A stretch of 64,000 bases of DNA from Caccoplasma_A sp045587545 (GCA_045587545.1 JAZNCN010000010.1:124001-188000), one strand, 5' to 3'. Positions 26,661-35,768 are shown, counted from the first letter of the stretch. Program-made: numbers and translations. The notes: a model not told the origin generated them from the sequence alone.

Positions 26661-29645
26661 ATGAGTTTCTTGGGAGAACATGATAAAGGTCAGAGTATTA
26701 GCGCCTTTTATATGAAAGATGCCTCTTTTGCAAACCTTATGCAAAAGAGAATATTTAATGTTCTGCTTATAGCAAGTAGATATGATGCTTTTATTTTGGA
26801 AGAAGATGGACGCATTGAAGAACATATATTCTTAGAATATATGTCGTTAAATCTTAGTTCTCCTCCTCGGGTAACTGAAGTATACACCTTTGAGCAGGCA
26901 AAAAAAGAGTTACGAGAAAATAATTACGATCTCATAATAGTTATGCCAGCTATGCAAGATGCCGATATCTTTAAAAAGATAGGTAAAATTAAAGCTAAGT
27001 ATAACGATATTCCTTTGGTATTGCTTACTCCATTCTCGCATGAAGTATCGCGACGTTTGGCGAAAGAGGACTTAAGTGCTGTTGATTATACTTTCAGTTG
27101 GCTTGGCAATGCCGATTTGCTTTTGGCAATTGTCAAATTGATGGAAGACAATATGAATCTTGAGGAGGACGTTGCTTCAGTTGGTGTACAGGTAATAATT
27201 GTGGTTGAGGACTCAATACGTTTTTATTCGTCAATACTTCCCATATTATATAAAGTTGTTCTTAAACAATCTCAAATATTCTCAACAGAGGCTTTAAACA
27301 GGCACGAGCAGATGTTGCGTATGCGTGGACGTCCGAAGATAGTTCTTGCCCGAAATTATGAAGAAGCAGTAAAAATATATGATAAATACAGCAATAATGT
27401 ATTAGGAGTAGTTACAGATGTTTCGTTCACAAGAGAGGGAGAGAAGGATAGTAAGGCGGGTTTGAAATTTTGTAGTTATTTGCGTCAGCATAACGAAGAT
27501 TTACCAATTATTATTGACTCTTCTGATGTTGAAAACAGAGATGCGGCAGCTAAATACAACGCGACATTTTTATACAAAAACTCAAAGACTCTCCCTGTTG
27601 ATTTGAAGTATGCGGTGTTGCGCAACTTTGGCTATGGCGATTTTGAGTTTATTCAACCCGTAACGGGAGAGGTTGTCGCAACCGTTAAAGATTTGAAGGA
27701 GCTACAAGATAAAATCTTTGACATTCCTGATGAGTCTATACTATATCATGCAAGTCGTAACCATATTTCAAGTTGGTTATATTCGCGAGCTATGTTCCCT
27801 CTTGCCGAACTATTGAGACAAAAGACTGTAAGGTCGTGTGACAATGGAGAGGAGATAAAACATATAATCTTAGAAGCCATAGTGGAGTATCGAAAGATGA
27901 AGAACAGCGGAGTTGTCGCAATCTTTGAACGCACCCGTTTTGACAGATACTCTAATTTTGCTCGTATAGGACAAGGTTCGCTTGGAGGAAAAGGTCGTGG
28001 TTTGGCATTTGTTGATGCCATTATTAAACGACACCCTGAGTTGTCAAATTGTGAAGGAGTGAAAGTTTCAGTGCCTAAAACAATTGTTTTGAGTACCGAT
28101 ATTTTTGACGAGTTTATGGAGGGGAATAATTTATATTCAGTAGCACTTAGCGATATTCCCGACGAAGAGATTTTATCTAATTTCCTTAAGGCTGAACTAC
28201 CCGAACGCTTAGACGAAGATTTTCTTGCTCTATTTGATGTAATACAGCGTCCTATAGCCATACGCTCGTCAAGTCTTTTAGAAGATTCGCATTATCAACC
28301 ATTTGCAGGTATATATTCAACATATATGGTCCCTTATATAGAGGATAAGGGATTAATGCTTAAACTCTTAAAAGATGCCATAAAAGGAGTTTACGCATCA
28401 GTATATTATTCTGATAGTAAGGCTTATATGGAGGCTACTTCAAATATAATAGACCAAGAGAAAATGGCAATTATACTTCAAGAGGTAGTCGGAAATATGT
28501 ATGATAAGAGATTTTACCCTTCATTCTCAGGGGTAGGTCGCTCTTTAAATTACTATCCAATCAACGATGAAAAACCAGAAGACGGAGTTGTAGATGTAGC
28601 AGTAGGATTGGGAAAATATATTGTTGACGGTGGCAGAAGTTTAAGATTCTCACCAAAACACCCAAATTCTGTACTACAAACAAGTACAATGGAGATGGCA
28701 TTAAGTGATACCCAAACCCGTTTTTATGCACTTGATATGGAAAATGTTGAGAAGAACTTCTCTGTTGACGATGGGTTTAATATACAGAAACTTTCAATCG
28801 CTGATGCTGATGCAGATGGATCATTATACGGAATGGTATCTACCTATGATTACGTTGATCAAGTAATACGTGATGGATATTATGATGAGGGTAGAAAAGT
28901 TGTTACATTTGCAAATATACTTAAGCACGATATGTTCCCACTTGCCAAAATCATGGATATGATGCTTACCTATGGTAAATCAGAGATGGGACGTCCGGTA
29001 GAGATAGAGTTTGCAGGCAATCTAAAAGGAGGAGAAAACGGTAAAGGAGAACTTTATTGGTTACAAATACGCCCCATCGTTGATATGAAGGAGATGCGTG
29101 AGGACGAAATAGATAATGTCCGTAATGAAGATATATTGGTAAAAAGTACGTCAGCTTTAGGACACGGAATACATGAAGGGGTAACACATGTAGTATATGT
29201 AAAAGATGGAGTTTTTGGTTATTTTGCCAACTCTTTTATAGCTCGCGAGATAGAAAAGGTTAATAAGCAGTTCTTAGCCGAGAATAAGAGCTATATACTA
29301 ATTGGTCCCGGAAGATGGGGCTCAAGTGATACCGCCTTGGGAATTCCTATAAAATGGCCACATATATCTGCCGCAAAAGTTATAGTTGAAACAGCTATAA
29401 AAGATTATTGGATTGAGCCAAGTCAGGGAACACACTTTTTCCAAAACCTTACATCATTTGGAGTGGGATATTTTACAATAGATACAGTTGCAGGAGATGG
29501 AATATATGACAAGCAATATTTAGATTCAATCCCCTCTATTCATGAAAGCGAATATATAAGAGTGGTTGAGCTTCCATCACCTATGGTGGTAAAGATAAAT
29601 GGGAAAAAGAATGTAGGAATTGTTATAAAACCTATGCAGCAGTAA
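26661..29645 (+). CDS. PPDK-type ATP-grasp protein with two receiver-like domains
   Basis: 994 residues, cytoplasmic. N-terminal part looks like two receiver (CheY-like) folds: about 30-165 is degenerate (no phosphoacceptor in YDLIIVMPAMQD), while about 175-315 keeps VVEDS (Glu183, Asp184), the acceptor Asp253 in GVVTDVSF and Lys306 in FLYKNSK. The C-terminal two thirds is a PEP/pyruvate-binding (PPDK_N, ATP-grasp) domain: GQGSLGGKGRGLAF near 440, RPIAIRSSSLLEDSHYQPFAGIYST near 530-555 (conserved core RSSSLLED), LQEVVG near 615 and YWLQIRPI near 800. The swivelling phosphohistidine domain of true PEP synthase is not seen. A conserved-looking end has IGPGRWGSSDTALGIP. Annotated in Bacteroidetes simply as PEP/pyruvate-binding; catalytic role unproven. 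A coiled-coil gene follows 44 bases later. Confidence 0.8.
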   Translation: MSFLGEHDKGQSISAFYMKDASFANLMQKRIFNVLLIASRYDAFILEEDGRIEEHIFLEYMSLNLSSPPRVTEVYTFEQAKKELRENNYDLIIVMPAMQDADIFKKIGKIKAKYNDIPLVLLTPFSHEVSRRLAKEDLSAVDYTFSWLGNADLLLAIVKLMEDNMNLEEDVASVGVQVIIVVEDSIRFYSSILPILYKVVLKQSQIFSTEALNRHEQMLRMRGRPKIVLARNYEEAVKIYDKYSNNVLGVVTDVSFTREGEKDSKAGLKFCSYLRQHNEDLPIIIDSSDVENRDAAAKYNATFLYKNSKTLPVDLKYAVLRNFGYGDFEFIQPVTGEVVATVKDLKELQDKIFDIPDESILYHASRNHISSWLYSRAMFPLAELLRQKTVRSCDNGEEIKHIILEAIVEYRKMKNSGVVAIFERTRFDRYSNFARIGQGSLGGKGRGLAFVDAIIKRHPELSNCEGVKVSVPKTIVLSTDIFDEFMEGNNLYSVALSDIPDEEILSNFLKAELPERLDEDFLALFDVIQRPIAIRSSSLLEDSHYQPFAGIYSTYMVPYIEDKGLMLKLLKDAIKGVYASVYYSDSKAYMEATSNIIDQEKMAIILQEVVGNMYDKRFYPSFSGVGRSLNYYPINDEKPEDGVVDVAVGLGKYIVDGGRSLRFSPKHPNSVLQTSTMEMALSDTQTRFYALDMENVEKNFSVDDGFNIQKLSIADADADGSLYGMVSTYDYVDQVIRDGYYDEGRKVVTFANILKHDMFPLAKIMDMMLTYGKSEMGRPVEIEFAGNLKGGENGKGELYWLQIRPIVDMKEMREDEIDNVRNEDILVKSTSALGHGIHEGVTHVVYVKDGVFGYFANSFIAREIEKVNKQFLAENKSYILIGPGRWGSSDTALGIPIKWPHISAAKVIVETAIKDYWIEPSQGTHFFQNLTSFGVGYFTIDTVAGDGIYDKQYLDSIPSIHESEYIRVVELPSPMVVKINGKKNVGIVIKPMQQ

Positions 29646-29689
29646 GCATAACAATAAAAGATGCATTAATAATAAAATTATATACTATA

Positions 29690-31432
29690 ATGAAGCTGAA
29701 TTTCAAAAAATCAATACTTTCAATATTCTCTTCGGAGCAAAAACCTAATAATGACATAAAAAATGATACTCCGAAGAAAAGAAAAATTGAGTTTGAGAAT
29801 GAAGATTTTGATAAAGCGATAGAGAGTTGCGATATCCCCAATTCAATATTGGAGGTTATAATCACTATAGTAAATAAACCATTACCTGAGGTTATTCTTA
29901 AAACAATTGATTTAGAGGCTGAGAAAAGTGAAATTAAAGACTCATTATATCCAATATTTAGTAGCTATATAAAATATCTGTTATTAAAGGCCGAAAATAA
30001 CGGAGGTACTCCTCTTTTTGTTGAAGGAGATGATAATGTTGAATTGGTGGCTGAACTTGAAGAGAAGTTAAAACTTGCATCGCAGAGAGAAGAGGACTAC
30101 AAAAACAGATATTTGAGTGCTGAACGTCAAAAGAGAGCTCTTAATGATAAAGTAAGAGATCTTGAAGAGAAGACAAATAAACAAGAGCAGGACTTATCAA
30201 AATTAGAGAGTGCGCGTATTGAGGCAAATAATAATGTACGTCAACTTTCAAAAAAGAATAGTCAGCTTGAGGATAGTATAGAGCAACTCAAATTGGAGAT
30301 TGACCATTATAAACAATTGGAGGTTACAAACAATATGATGGGAATGGCTGATGGATTCTCAGAAGGAGAGTTTATAGAGTCACTCAAAAATAAGATAATT
30401 ATGCTTGAAACAGCCAATGGAGAGATGGAAGAGAAGTTAATAGCAGAAGAGGAGCATCTAAAAAAGGTTATTGAGTCGTTTGAGACAACCCTTCATGTAA
30501 AAGAGGAGACTGTTATGCAGGCTGTTGAACGAGAGAAAGTATTGCAAGCGAGAATTGATTCTTTACAAAATGAGATAGAAGAGAAATCACTTATCGAAGG
30601 AGGAGACGAAGCTTTAACTGCTCGATTAATAGATATAACACGTAAATATCAATCGTTACAATCAGAGTTGTCAAAATACAAAAATCAGATATATGAAGAA
30701 TCTGAAGGGGAGATGCAAAAACGTATTGACCAATTAACAGCTGATTTGTCTCTTGCTAATGCAAAGCTTGAAGAGTTGCAAAATAAGAATACTTTCCCTG
30801 CCGATAATTTGGCTTCACAATTGGAGAAGTTGCGGGAGAAACTTGAACTTGCCGATAAGCGAGAAGAGGAGTTACAATCTCTTTTAAGTGTAGCAAAAGA
30901 GGAGATAGCAGTTCAAAAAGCCGAAATTACAAATCTTAAAGAGTTCCCTGAAATTGATACTACGCATATAGAAGATTTAAAGTCGCAGATAACCAATCTT
31001 CAAGTTGAAATTGAGAATAAAAACGCCGAGATAGCAACGGCTAATGAAAAGATAGAGAAATTGCAGATTAAGCGTGAGCGTATTTCAGAAAATAAAAAAG
31101 CAGCAAAACAAATAGAGGAGTTAAACGAGAAATTGGTTGAAGCTGAGAAGCGTGTTGATAAGTTTAAGAAAGATGCTGAAATTGCACGTAAGAATGTTGT
31201 AGCTTTAACAAATGAAGTTGAGAGCTTAAAGAGTTCATTGCAACAAGATGAAGCTCCGTCTGTCAGCATAGATGAGGATAATTGGATGGTTGTTATGGAA
31301 CCTGAGACAGAGGCTGAAATTCTTGAGCGTAGGAAAAAAGAGCAGGAGAATGAACGTGTGAAAAGTGCTTCGGAGGAGGTCTTAGATTTACCATTTGAGG
31401 ATCCTGCTCAAATGAAACTTTGGGATTTATAG
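29690..31432 (+). CDS. Long coiled-coil protein of unknown function
   Basis: 580 residues, no signal peptide or membrane helix, so cytoplasmic. A compact N-terminal part (about 1-105) with IESCDIPNSILEVIITIVNK and a mixed helix region, then a nearly continuous coiled coil (about 115-520) rich in Glu, Lys, Leu and Gln, and an acidic tail with EDNWMVVMEPETEAE and LPFEDPAQMKLWDL. I do not recognise a named family; similarity to SMC-like or myosin tails is compositional only. It starts 44 bases after the REC-ATP-grasp gene and ends 26 bases before the flavin reductase, so the first two genes are plausible partners. Confidence 0.8.
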   Translation: MKLNFKKSILSIFSSEQKPNNDIKNDTPKKRKIEFENEDFDKAIESCDIPNSILEVIITIVNKPLPEVILKTIDLEAEKSEIKDSLYPIFSSYIKYLLLKAENNGGTPLFVEGDDNVELVAELEEKLKLASQREEDYKNRYLSAERQKRALNDKVRDLEEKTNKQEQDLSKLESARIEANNNVRQLSKKNSQLEDSIEQLKLEIDHYKQLEVTNNMMGMADGFSEGEFIESLKNKIIMLETANGEMEEKLIAEEEHLKKVIESFETTLHVKEETVMQAVEREKVLQARIDSLQNEIEEKSLIEGGDEALTARLIDITRKYQSLQSELSKYKNQIYEESEGEMQKRIDQLTADLSLANAKLEELQNKNTFPADNLASQLEKLREKLELADKREEELQSLLSVAKEEIAVQKAEITNLKEFPEIDTTHIEDLKSQITNLQVEIENKNAEIATANEKIEKLQIKRERISENKKAAKQIEELNEKLVEAEKRVDKFKKDAEIARKNVVALTNEVESLKSSLQQDEAPSVSIDEDNWMVVMEPETEAEILERRKKEQENERVKSASEEVLDLPFEDPAQMKLWDL

Positions 31433-31458
31433 TAATATACTCATAAACTAATAAAGAT

Positions 31459-31959
31459 ATGAAAGAGATATCAATAGATAATTTGAGCGACAATATCATA
31501 AATCTAATAGGGAAAGATTGGATGTTGATAACAGCCGGCAATTCATCGTCTTTCAATACTATGACTGCGAGTTGGGGAAGTATGGGTTTTTTATGGGGAA
31601 AGCCTGTGGTTACAATATTTGTACGCCCACAGCGTCATACATATGGTTTTATTGAGAATAATGAAGTTTTTACCCTTTCATTTTTTAGTGAGGAGTATCG
31701 TAAAGCTTTAACATTATGCGGTACAAAGTCAGGACGAGATACAGATAAGGTTAAAGAGGCAGGAATTACTCCATATGAACCCGCACAAAATTGTGTTTCA
31801 TTTGAGGAAGCAAGATTGATCTTTAAATGTAAAAAGCTATATAAATCTCTATTGAAAGAGGATAATTTTATAGATAAAGATATTCTTCCAAAGTGGTATA
31901 AAGATGGAGATTTGCATTACGTATATATAGCAGAAATAGAGCAAATATGGCTTAAATAG
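31459..31959 (+). CDS. Flavin reductase / flavoredoxin-like protein
   Basis: 166-residue FMN-binding split-barrel protein. Diagnostic segment: TAGNSSSFNTMTASWGSMGFLW (in pieces: FNTMTASWG binds the flavin), VTIFVRPQRHTYGFIE and FTLSFFSEEYRKAL, followed by GTKSGRDTDKVKEAGIT, all typical of the flavoredoxin group in anaerobes. It probably reduces or carries flavin with NAD(P)H; a physiological partner is not evident. Last gene of the run starting at 26661; a hairpin without T-tract follows its stop. Confidence 0.88.
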   Translation: MKEISIDNLSDNIINLIGKDWMLITAGNSSSFNTMTASWGSMGFLWGKPVVTIFVRPQRHTYGFIENNEVFTLSFFSEEYRKALTLCGTKSGRDTDKVKEAGITPYEPAQNCVSFEEARLIFKCKKLYKSLLKEDNFIDKDILPKWYKDGDLHYVYIAEIEQIWLK

Positions 31960-31960
31960 A

Positions 31961-31986
31961 TACCCTTATAGAAAAGTATAAGGGTA
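31961..31986 (+). repeat. Hairpin after the flavin reductase gene
   Basis: Perfect 10-bp stem (tacccttata / tataagggta) with loop gaaaag just after the stop codon. No T-tract follows, so its role as a terminator is uncertain; it may protect the mRNA 3' end. Confidence 0.45.
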
Positions 31987-32047
31987 AGAGTTGCATTTAT
32001 ACAAACGATACTGAGAGTAAGCAACATAAAAAATATTCAAATTTAAA

Positions 32048-32089
32048 GGGGCTGAGCCAAAATTTTACATTTTGACATAGTCTCTTTTA
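32048..32089. terminator. Probable terminator between flavin reductase and the 90-residue gene
   Basis: Imperfect 16-bp stem (left arm 32048-32063, right arm 32069-32084) with G-U pairs and two mismatches, loop tttac, followed by tttta on the plus strand. Placed between convergent genes. Confidence 0.55.
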
Positions 32090-32359
32090 TTTATACTCAG
32101 AATTAAGGAGTCTATGTTTTTCTATCTCACGTTTAATATCTCTTATAACCATAAGGTATCTTATAAGAGAGTTTATCTCTTCATCTCCTAAATTGGCAAC
32201 CATACTCTCAAAAATTATGGCAATATGCTCTAAACATAGTCTGGTTCCGCATATTGGATCTTCTCCATTTTCAAAAAAATAGAAGGCATAATTATGATTG
32301 CTTTTTTCAAGTTTTTCTCCTAATTCTGCTATGATATTATTCCATTTTTTTCTATCCAT
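32087..32359 (-). CDS. Small hypothetical protein, divergent from an XRE regulator
   Basis: 90 residues from the start at 32359, where agagg sits just upstream; an in-frame ATG at 32419 would add 20 residues but lies upstream of the likely promoter (-7-like element 32393-32400). The protein is helical and soluble, with paired cysteines in DPICGTRLCLEH near 34-45 and a charged C-terminal helix (REIEKHRLL). I recognise no family. It shares an intergenic region with the XRE gene at 32478, so it may be controlled by it. Confidence 0.6.
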   Translation of the reverse strand: MDRKKWNNIIAELGEKLEKSNHNYAFYFFENGEDPICGTRLCLEHIAIIFESMVANLGDEEINSLIRYLMVIRDIKREIEKHRLLNSEYK

Positions 32360-32425
32360 ATCCTCTTTTTTATGATAATAGTTGTTATAAACAAAGTTTT
32401 TTCTTAACTTTAATAACAACGAACC

Positions 32426-32437
32426 AACTATTTAGTT
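32426..32437. promoter_or_regulatory. Palindrome in a divergent promoter region
   Basis: Perfect inverted repeat AACTA-TT-TAGTT, 41 bases upstream of the XRE gene ATG and 66 bases upstream of the divergent small gene. Size and place suit an operator for the neighbouring helix-turn-helix protein, but there is no second copy in this region to support it. Confidence 0.35.
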
Positions 32438-32477
32438 CAGAAACTACTATCTTATTTTAAGGCTAAAATTTTCTATA

Positions 32478-32930
32478 ATGGAGATAAAGAGTCAACTCAT
32501 TTATGATGGGAGTAAATTGAGAGAGTATCTCTTGAGAAACAAGATGACTTACCAAGATGCTTCTGAGAGGCTTGATATAGATAAAAATACTATCGGTAAA
32601 GCAGTGCGAGGGGGAAATCTGAATACATCTATATTGTTGAAGATTTGTAATGAGTTTAATCTCAATCTTATGGATTTCTTTACATTTGTTGAAGAGAAAG
32701 ACAAAAAAGAAGATTTATCAATTCCTAAACTCTACTCTGCAGGGGAAAGAGGGTTAGATGTTGTTTCCGACAAAGGAGGGTGTTATTCAACATCTTCCAA
32801 GACTCTATCTCTCATGGAGAAGCTACTTCTCTCAAAAGATGAAGAGATTAAGCGCCTAAAAGCACTCTTAAAGTTATATGAAGATAGAATGGATATACTC
32901 CAAAATAAGTTTTTGAAGGGAGAGATGTAA
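32478..32930 (+). CDS. XRE-family regulator with C-terminal coiled coil
   Basis: 150 residues. Helix-turn-helix at about 12-62 (MTYQDASERLDIDKNTIGKAV with GGNLNTSILLKICNEFNL after it). Middle linker with GERGLDVVSDKG, then a coiled-coil or leucine-zipper tail at about 108-147 (LMEKLLLSKDEEIKRLKALL). No ligand-binding or S24 domain, so dimerisation through the tail is likely. Divergent from the 90-residue gene, with a palindrome between them. A weak stem and T-run (32916-32943) closes the gene. Confidence 0.8.
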   Translation: MEIKSQLIYDGSKLREYLLRNKMTYQDASERLDIDKNTIGKAVRGGNLNTSILLKICNEFNLNLMDFFTFVEEKDKKEDLSIPKLYSAGERGLDVVSDKGGCYSTSSKTLSLMEKLLLSKDEEIKRLKALLKLYEDRMDILQNKFLKGEM

Positions 32931-32948
32931 TTTCTCCTTTTTTAATGC

Positions 32949-33695
32949 TTATTTCGGTTTTTTTGCTGAGTAGAGAGCGCAGGCTCCAAAAGTCATGAAT
33001 TTATAAAATGGAGTAATCATATTTGTTTCCCTCATCAGCGATAACATTTCTTCTCCTTGAGGTACGGCCGCAATAGAACGGCGTAAATATTCGTATGCGC
33101 TTTTTTCTCCGGTGATAATTTTTCCAAGAGTAGGAATAAATAGTTTTGTATATATATTATAGAAAAATCTGTAAAATCTATTCTCGGGGATTGATAGCTC
33201 TAAAATAACCGCAACTCCTCCCGGTTTAAGTACTCTGAAGATTTCTGACAAACCTTTCTTAATATCTTCTACATTTCGGATTCCGAAAGCTATTGAGACA
33301 GCGTCAAAGGAGTTATCCTCAAAAGGGAGGGTTGTGCAATCACCCTCTTTAAAAGTTATATATTCAGACAGCTCTTGTTGCTCAACCTTTTTCTCTGCAA
33401 CATTTAACATGCCTGTTGATATATCACAGCCTACAATATTACAGTTTTTAATGGCTTTATGTATGTTAATAGCCATATCTCCTGTCCCGGTTGCTATGTC
33501 AAGTATAACCGACGCGTTATTCTCTTTAATAATAGCTATGGCTTTCTCTCTCCAACTGTTATCCTGTCCGAGAGATATAAGTCGGTTCATCAAGTCGTAG
33601 CGAGAGGCTATTGCATTAAACATTTTTGCAATCTGTTTCCCTTTTCTCTCATTACTTTCATAAGGGGTAACCTCTTCTACGTTTTTACTCTTCAT
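32949..33695 (-). CDS. ubiE: Demethylmenaquinone methyltransferase
   Basis: SAM-dependent methyltransferase making menaquinone from demethylmenaquinone (also called menG). 248 residues. Motifs: FNAIASRYDLMNRLISLG near 28, SAM-binding DIATGTGDMAI near 65, NSFDAVSIAFGIRNV near 125 and FRVLKPGGVAVILE near 150, all characteristic of the UbiE/COQ5 family. It implies menaquinone-based anaerobic respiration. Downstream of purC on the same strand but separated by a terminator. Convergent with the XRE gene, 18 bases apart. Confidence 0.95.
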   Translation of the reverse strand: MKSKNVEEVTPYESNERKGKQIAKMFNAIASRYDLMNRLISLGQDNSWREKAIAIIKENNASVILDIATGTGDMAINIHKAIKNCNIVGCDISTGMLNVAEKKVEQQELSEYITFKEGDCTTLPFEDNSFDAVSIAFGIRNVEDIKKGLSEIFRVLKPGGVAVILELSIPENRFYRFFYNIYTKLFIPTLGKIITGEKSAYEYLRRSIAAVPQGEEMLSLMRETNMITPFYKFMTFGACALYSAKKPK

Positions 33696-33718
33696 TATAT
33701 ATAAGTTTTAAACTAAGT

Positions 33719-33746
33719 AAAGAGGCGGATAAACCGCCTCTTTTTA
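33719..33746 (-). terminator. Terminator between purC and ubiE
   Basis: Perfect 10-bp GC-rich stem (aaagaggcgg / ccgcctcttt) with loop ataaa. The T-run is longer on the plus strand, but the stem lies just after the purC stop on the minus strand and ahead of ubiE; it can act in both directions. Confidence 0.75.
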
Positions 33747-33751
33747 TAATA

Positions 33752-34696
33752 TTATTTATTAAGATAGTCAGATATATTTTTCTCTATTCGGGCATTTATA
33801 TCATCGCTCTCTGAACGAGTGAATTTTTCTCCTGTTATATGCTCGTAAAGTTCAATGTAACGTTCCGAAACGCTGTTAACGTACTCTTCAGTCATTTCAG
33901 GAACAACTTGTCCCTCTTTGCCCATAAATCCGTTTTCAATCAGCCATTGACGAACAAACTCTTTTGACAATTGTTTTTGAGGTTCCCCTTTTTCAAAACG
34001 CTCTTCATAGCCCTCTGCGTAGAAATATCTTGATGAGTCGGGAGTGTGAATCTCATCAATCAGATAAACCTTCCCGTCGCGTTTACCAAACTCATATTTA
34101 GTATCAACAAGAATTAATCCTTTCTCTTTTGCCATTTGAGAACCTCGTTCAAACAGAGCATATGTATATTTCTCCATAAGCTCGTAATCTTCCTTGCTTA
34201 CAATACCTTGAGCAATAATCTCTTCTTTTGAGATATTTTCGTCATGACCTTCATCTGCCTTTGTAGTTGGGGTAATTATAGGAGTAGGGAATTTTTCATT
34301 TTCACGCATTCCATCAGGAAGTTTAACTCCGCAAATTTCACGACAACCGGCAGCATACTCTCTCCATGCGCTACCGGTAAGATAACCCCTGATAATCATC
34401 TCCACTCTAAACCCTTCACATTGTAATCCTACGGTTACCATGGGGTCTGGAGTGGCGAGTTTCCAGTTAGGAACGATATCTGCAGTAGCATCTAAGAACT
34501 TAGCAGCAATCTTATTTAACACTTCTCCTTTAAATGGTATTCCCTTAGGAAGAATAACATCAAAGGCTGAAATTCTATCAGTTGCAACCATTATCAGAAG
34601 TTCGTCGTTTATATTATAGACGTCGCGAACTTTTCCGTGATATACACTCTTTTGTCCTTTAAATTCAAAATCGGTTCTTACCAAAGCCTTTTCCAT
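33752..34696 (-). CDS. purC: Phosphoribosylaminoimidazole-succinocarboxamide synthase
   Basis: SAICAR synthetase of purine synthesis; joins aspartate to CAIR with ATP. 314 residues from the ATG at 34696, giving the family start MEKALVRTDFEF then YHGKVRDVYNI; the frame extends 27 codons upstream into the region overlapping phoH, but that leader is not conserved. Motifs: ATDRISAFDVILP near 45, RGYLTGSAWREY near 110, and LVDTKYEFG near 205. The 314-residue form is usual for Bacteroidales. It starts 19 bases after the phoH stop, so both are probably one transcript. Confidence 0.95.
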   Translation of the reverse strand: MEKALVRTDFEFKGQKSVYHGKVRDVYNINDELLIMVATDRISAFDVILPKGIPFKGEVLNKIAAKFLDATADIVPNWKLATPDPMVTVGLQCEGFRVEMIIRGYLTGSAWREYAAGCREICGVKLPDGMRENEKFPTPIITPTTKADEGHDENISKEEIIAQGIVSKEDYELMEKYTYALFERGSQMAKEKGLILVDTKYEFGKRDGKVYLIDEIHTPDSSRYFYAEGYEERFEKGEPQKQLSKEFVRQWLIENGFMGKEGQVVPEMTEEYVNSVSERYIELYEHITGEKFTRSESDDINARIEKNISDYLNK

Positions 34697-34715
34697 AGTT
34701 GTGTATGTTTTATAA

Positions 34716-35687
34716 TTATTTATTTTCGTTATTCTTTCTCTCTTTACTTTTTTTCGCATAAGCATCGTATGCCTCAACTATTGCCTGAACTAATCGGTGG
34801 CGTACAATATCGCTCTTATCAAAACGAACAAAACCTATTCCTTTAATATCGCGCAATATTTCAATTGCTTGAACCAAACCTGAGGTTTGACTTGGGGGAA
34901 GGTCAATTTGACTCATATCTCCAGTAATAATCATCTTTGCATTCCTTCCTAAACGAGTCATAAACATCTTTATTTGGGGAACAGAGGTGTTTTGAGCTTC
35001 GTCTAATATTATTACTGCATCGTTTAGAGTTCGTCCTCTCATAAAGGCAAGAGGAGCTATTTGTATTATATTGCTTTCCATCAACTCCCTAAGTTTTACC
35101 CCGGGAATCATATCTTGCAGTGCATCATATAAAGGTTGAAGATATGGGTCAATCTTTTCTTTCATATCTCCGGGCAAGAATCCAAGCTTTTCGCCGGCTT
35201 CCACAGCGGGTCTGCTTAAGATTATCTTTTTTACCTCTTTGTTTTTAAAAGCCTTTACAGCAAGAGCAATAGCAACATAAGTTTTTCCGGTACCTGCAGG
35301 CCCAAGGGCAAAAACAAGGTCGTTTTTCTCAAAAGCTTTTACAAGTTTCTGTTGGTTTTCTGTTCTTCCAACAATCTGTTTGCCATTTATACCATGTATT
35401 ATAAGATGCTCTTGTTTTATTTCAAGAGGAGTTCCTCCATTTACAATTGCTCCTATTATAGTGCCATCAAGTCTATTATATTCGGCACAATACTTTATTA
35501 TTAATGATATGCTCCTTTCAAATTGAACAATATCCTTATCCTCTCCTATAACCTTCATTACATTGCCTCTTGCAATAATATGTAATTTAGGATAGAGAGT
35601 CTTTATAAAATGCAGGTTGTCATTGTTGGTGCCGTAAAACACAACAGGATCTACATCGTCTATTATGATATTCTTTTCAATCATCAA
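34716..35687 (-). CDS. PhoH family ATPase
   Basis: 323-residue cytoplasmic PhoH-like ATPase. N-terminal KH-like part (about 20-110), Walker A GPAGTGKTYVAIA near 134-146, Walker B VIILDEAQNTS near 228-238, then TRLGRNAKMIITGD and a SQIDLP segment typical of PhoH. Such proteins are linked to RNA metabolism and ribosome maturation (often beside ybeY, not seen here). Preceded by a good promoter; followed closely by purC. Confidence 0.93.
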   Translation of the reverse strand: MMIEKNIIIDDVDPVVFYGTNNDNLHFIKTLYPKLHIIARGNVMKVIGEDKDIVQFERSISLIIKYCAEYNRLDGTIIGAIVNGGTPLEIKQEHLIIHGINGKQIVGRTENQQKLVKAFEKNDLVFALGPAGTGKTYVAIALAVKAFKNKEVKKIILSRPAVEAGEKLGFLPGDMKEKIDPYLQPLYDALQDMIPGVKLRELMESNIIQIAPLAFMRGRTLNDAVIILDEAQNTSVPQIKMFMTRLGRNAKMIITGDMSQIDLPPSQTSGLVQAIEILRDIKGIGFVRFDKSDIVRHRLVQAIVEAYDAYAKKSKERKNNENK

Positions 35688-35713
35688 TAATTATTTATAC
35701 CCTTTTATAGTAA

Positions 35714-35744
35714 CAAAGATAGATACTTTTATATAAAATCTCAA
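35714..35744 (-). promoter_or_regulatory. Promoter of phoH-purC
   Basis: On the minus strand TATCTTTG (35714-35721) is a full -7 match, with TTG (35742-35744) 20 bp upstream. The ATG is 27 bases downstream. Confidence 0.65.
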
Positions 35745-35768
35745 TATTTTACATCTATATTTTATGCA

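Noticed and set aside
31961..31986. Hairpin as a strong terminator of the flavin reductase gene
   Set aside because: Stem is good but no T-tract follows; listed only as a hairpin.
34697..34777. 27-codon upstream extension of purC
   Set aside because: Overlaps phoH and is not part of the conserved PurC N-terminus; the ATG at 34696 fits the family.
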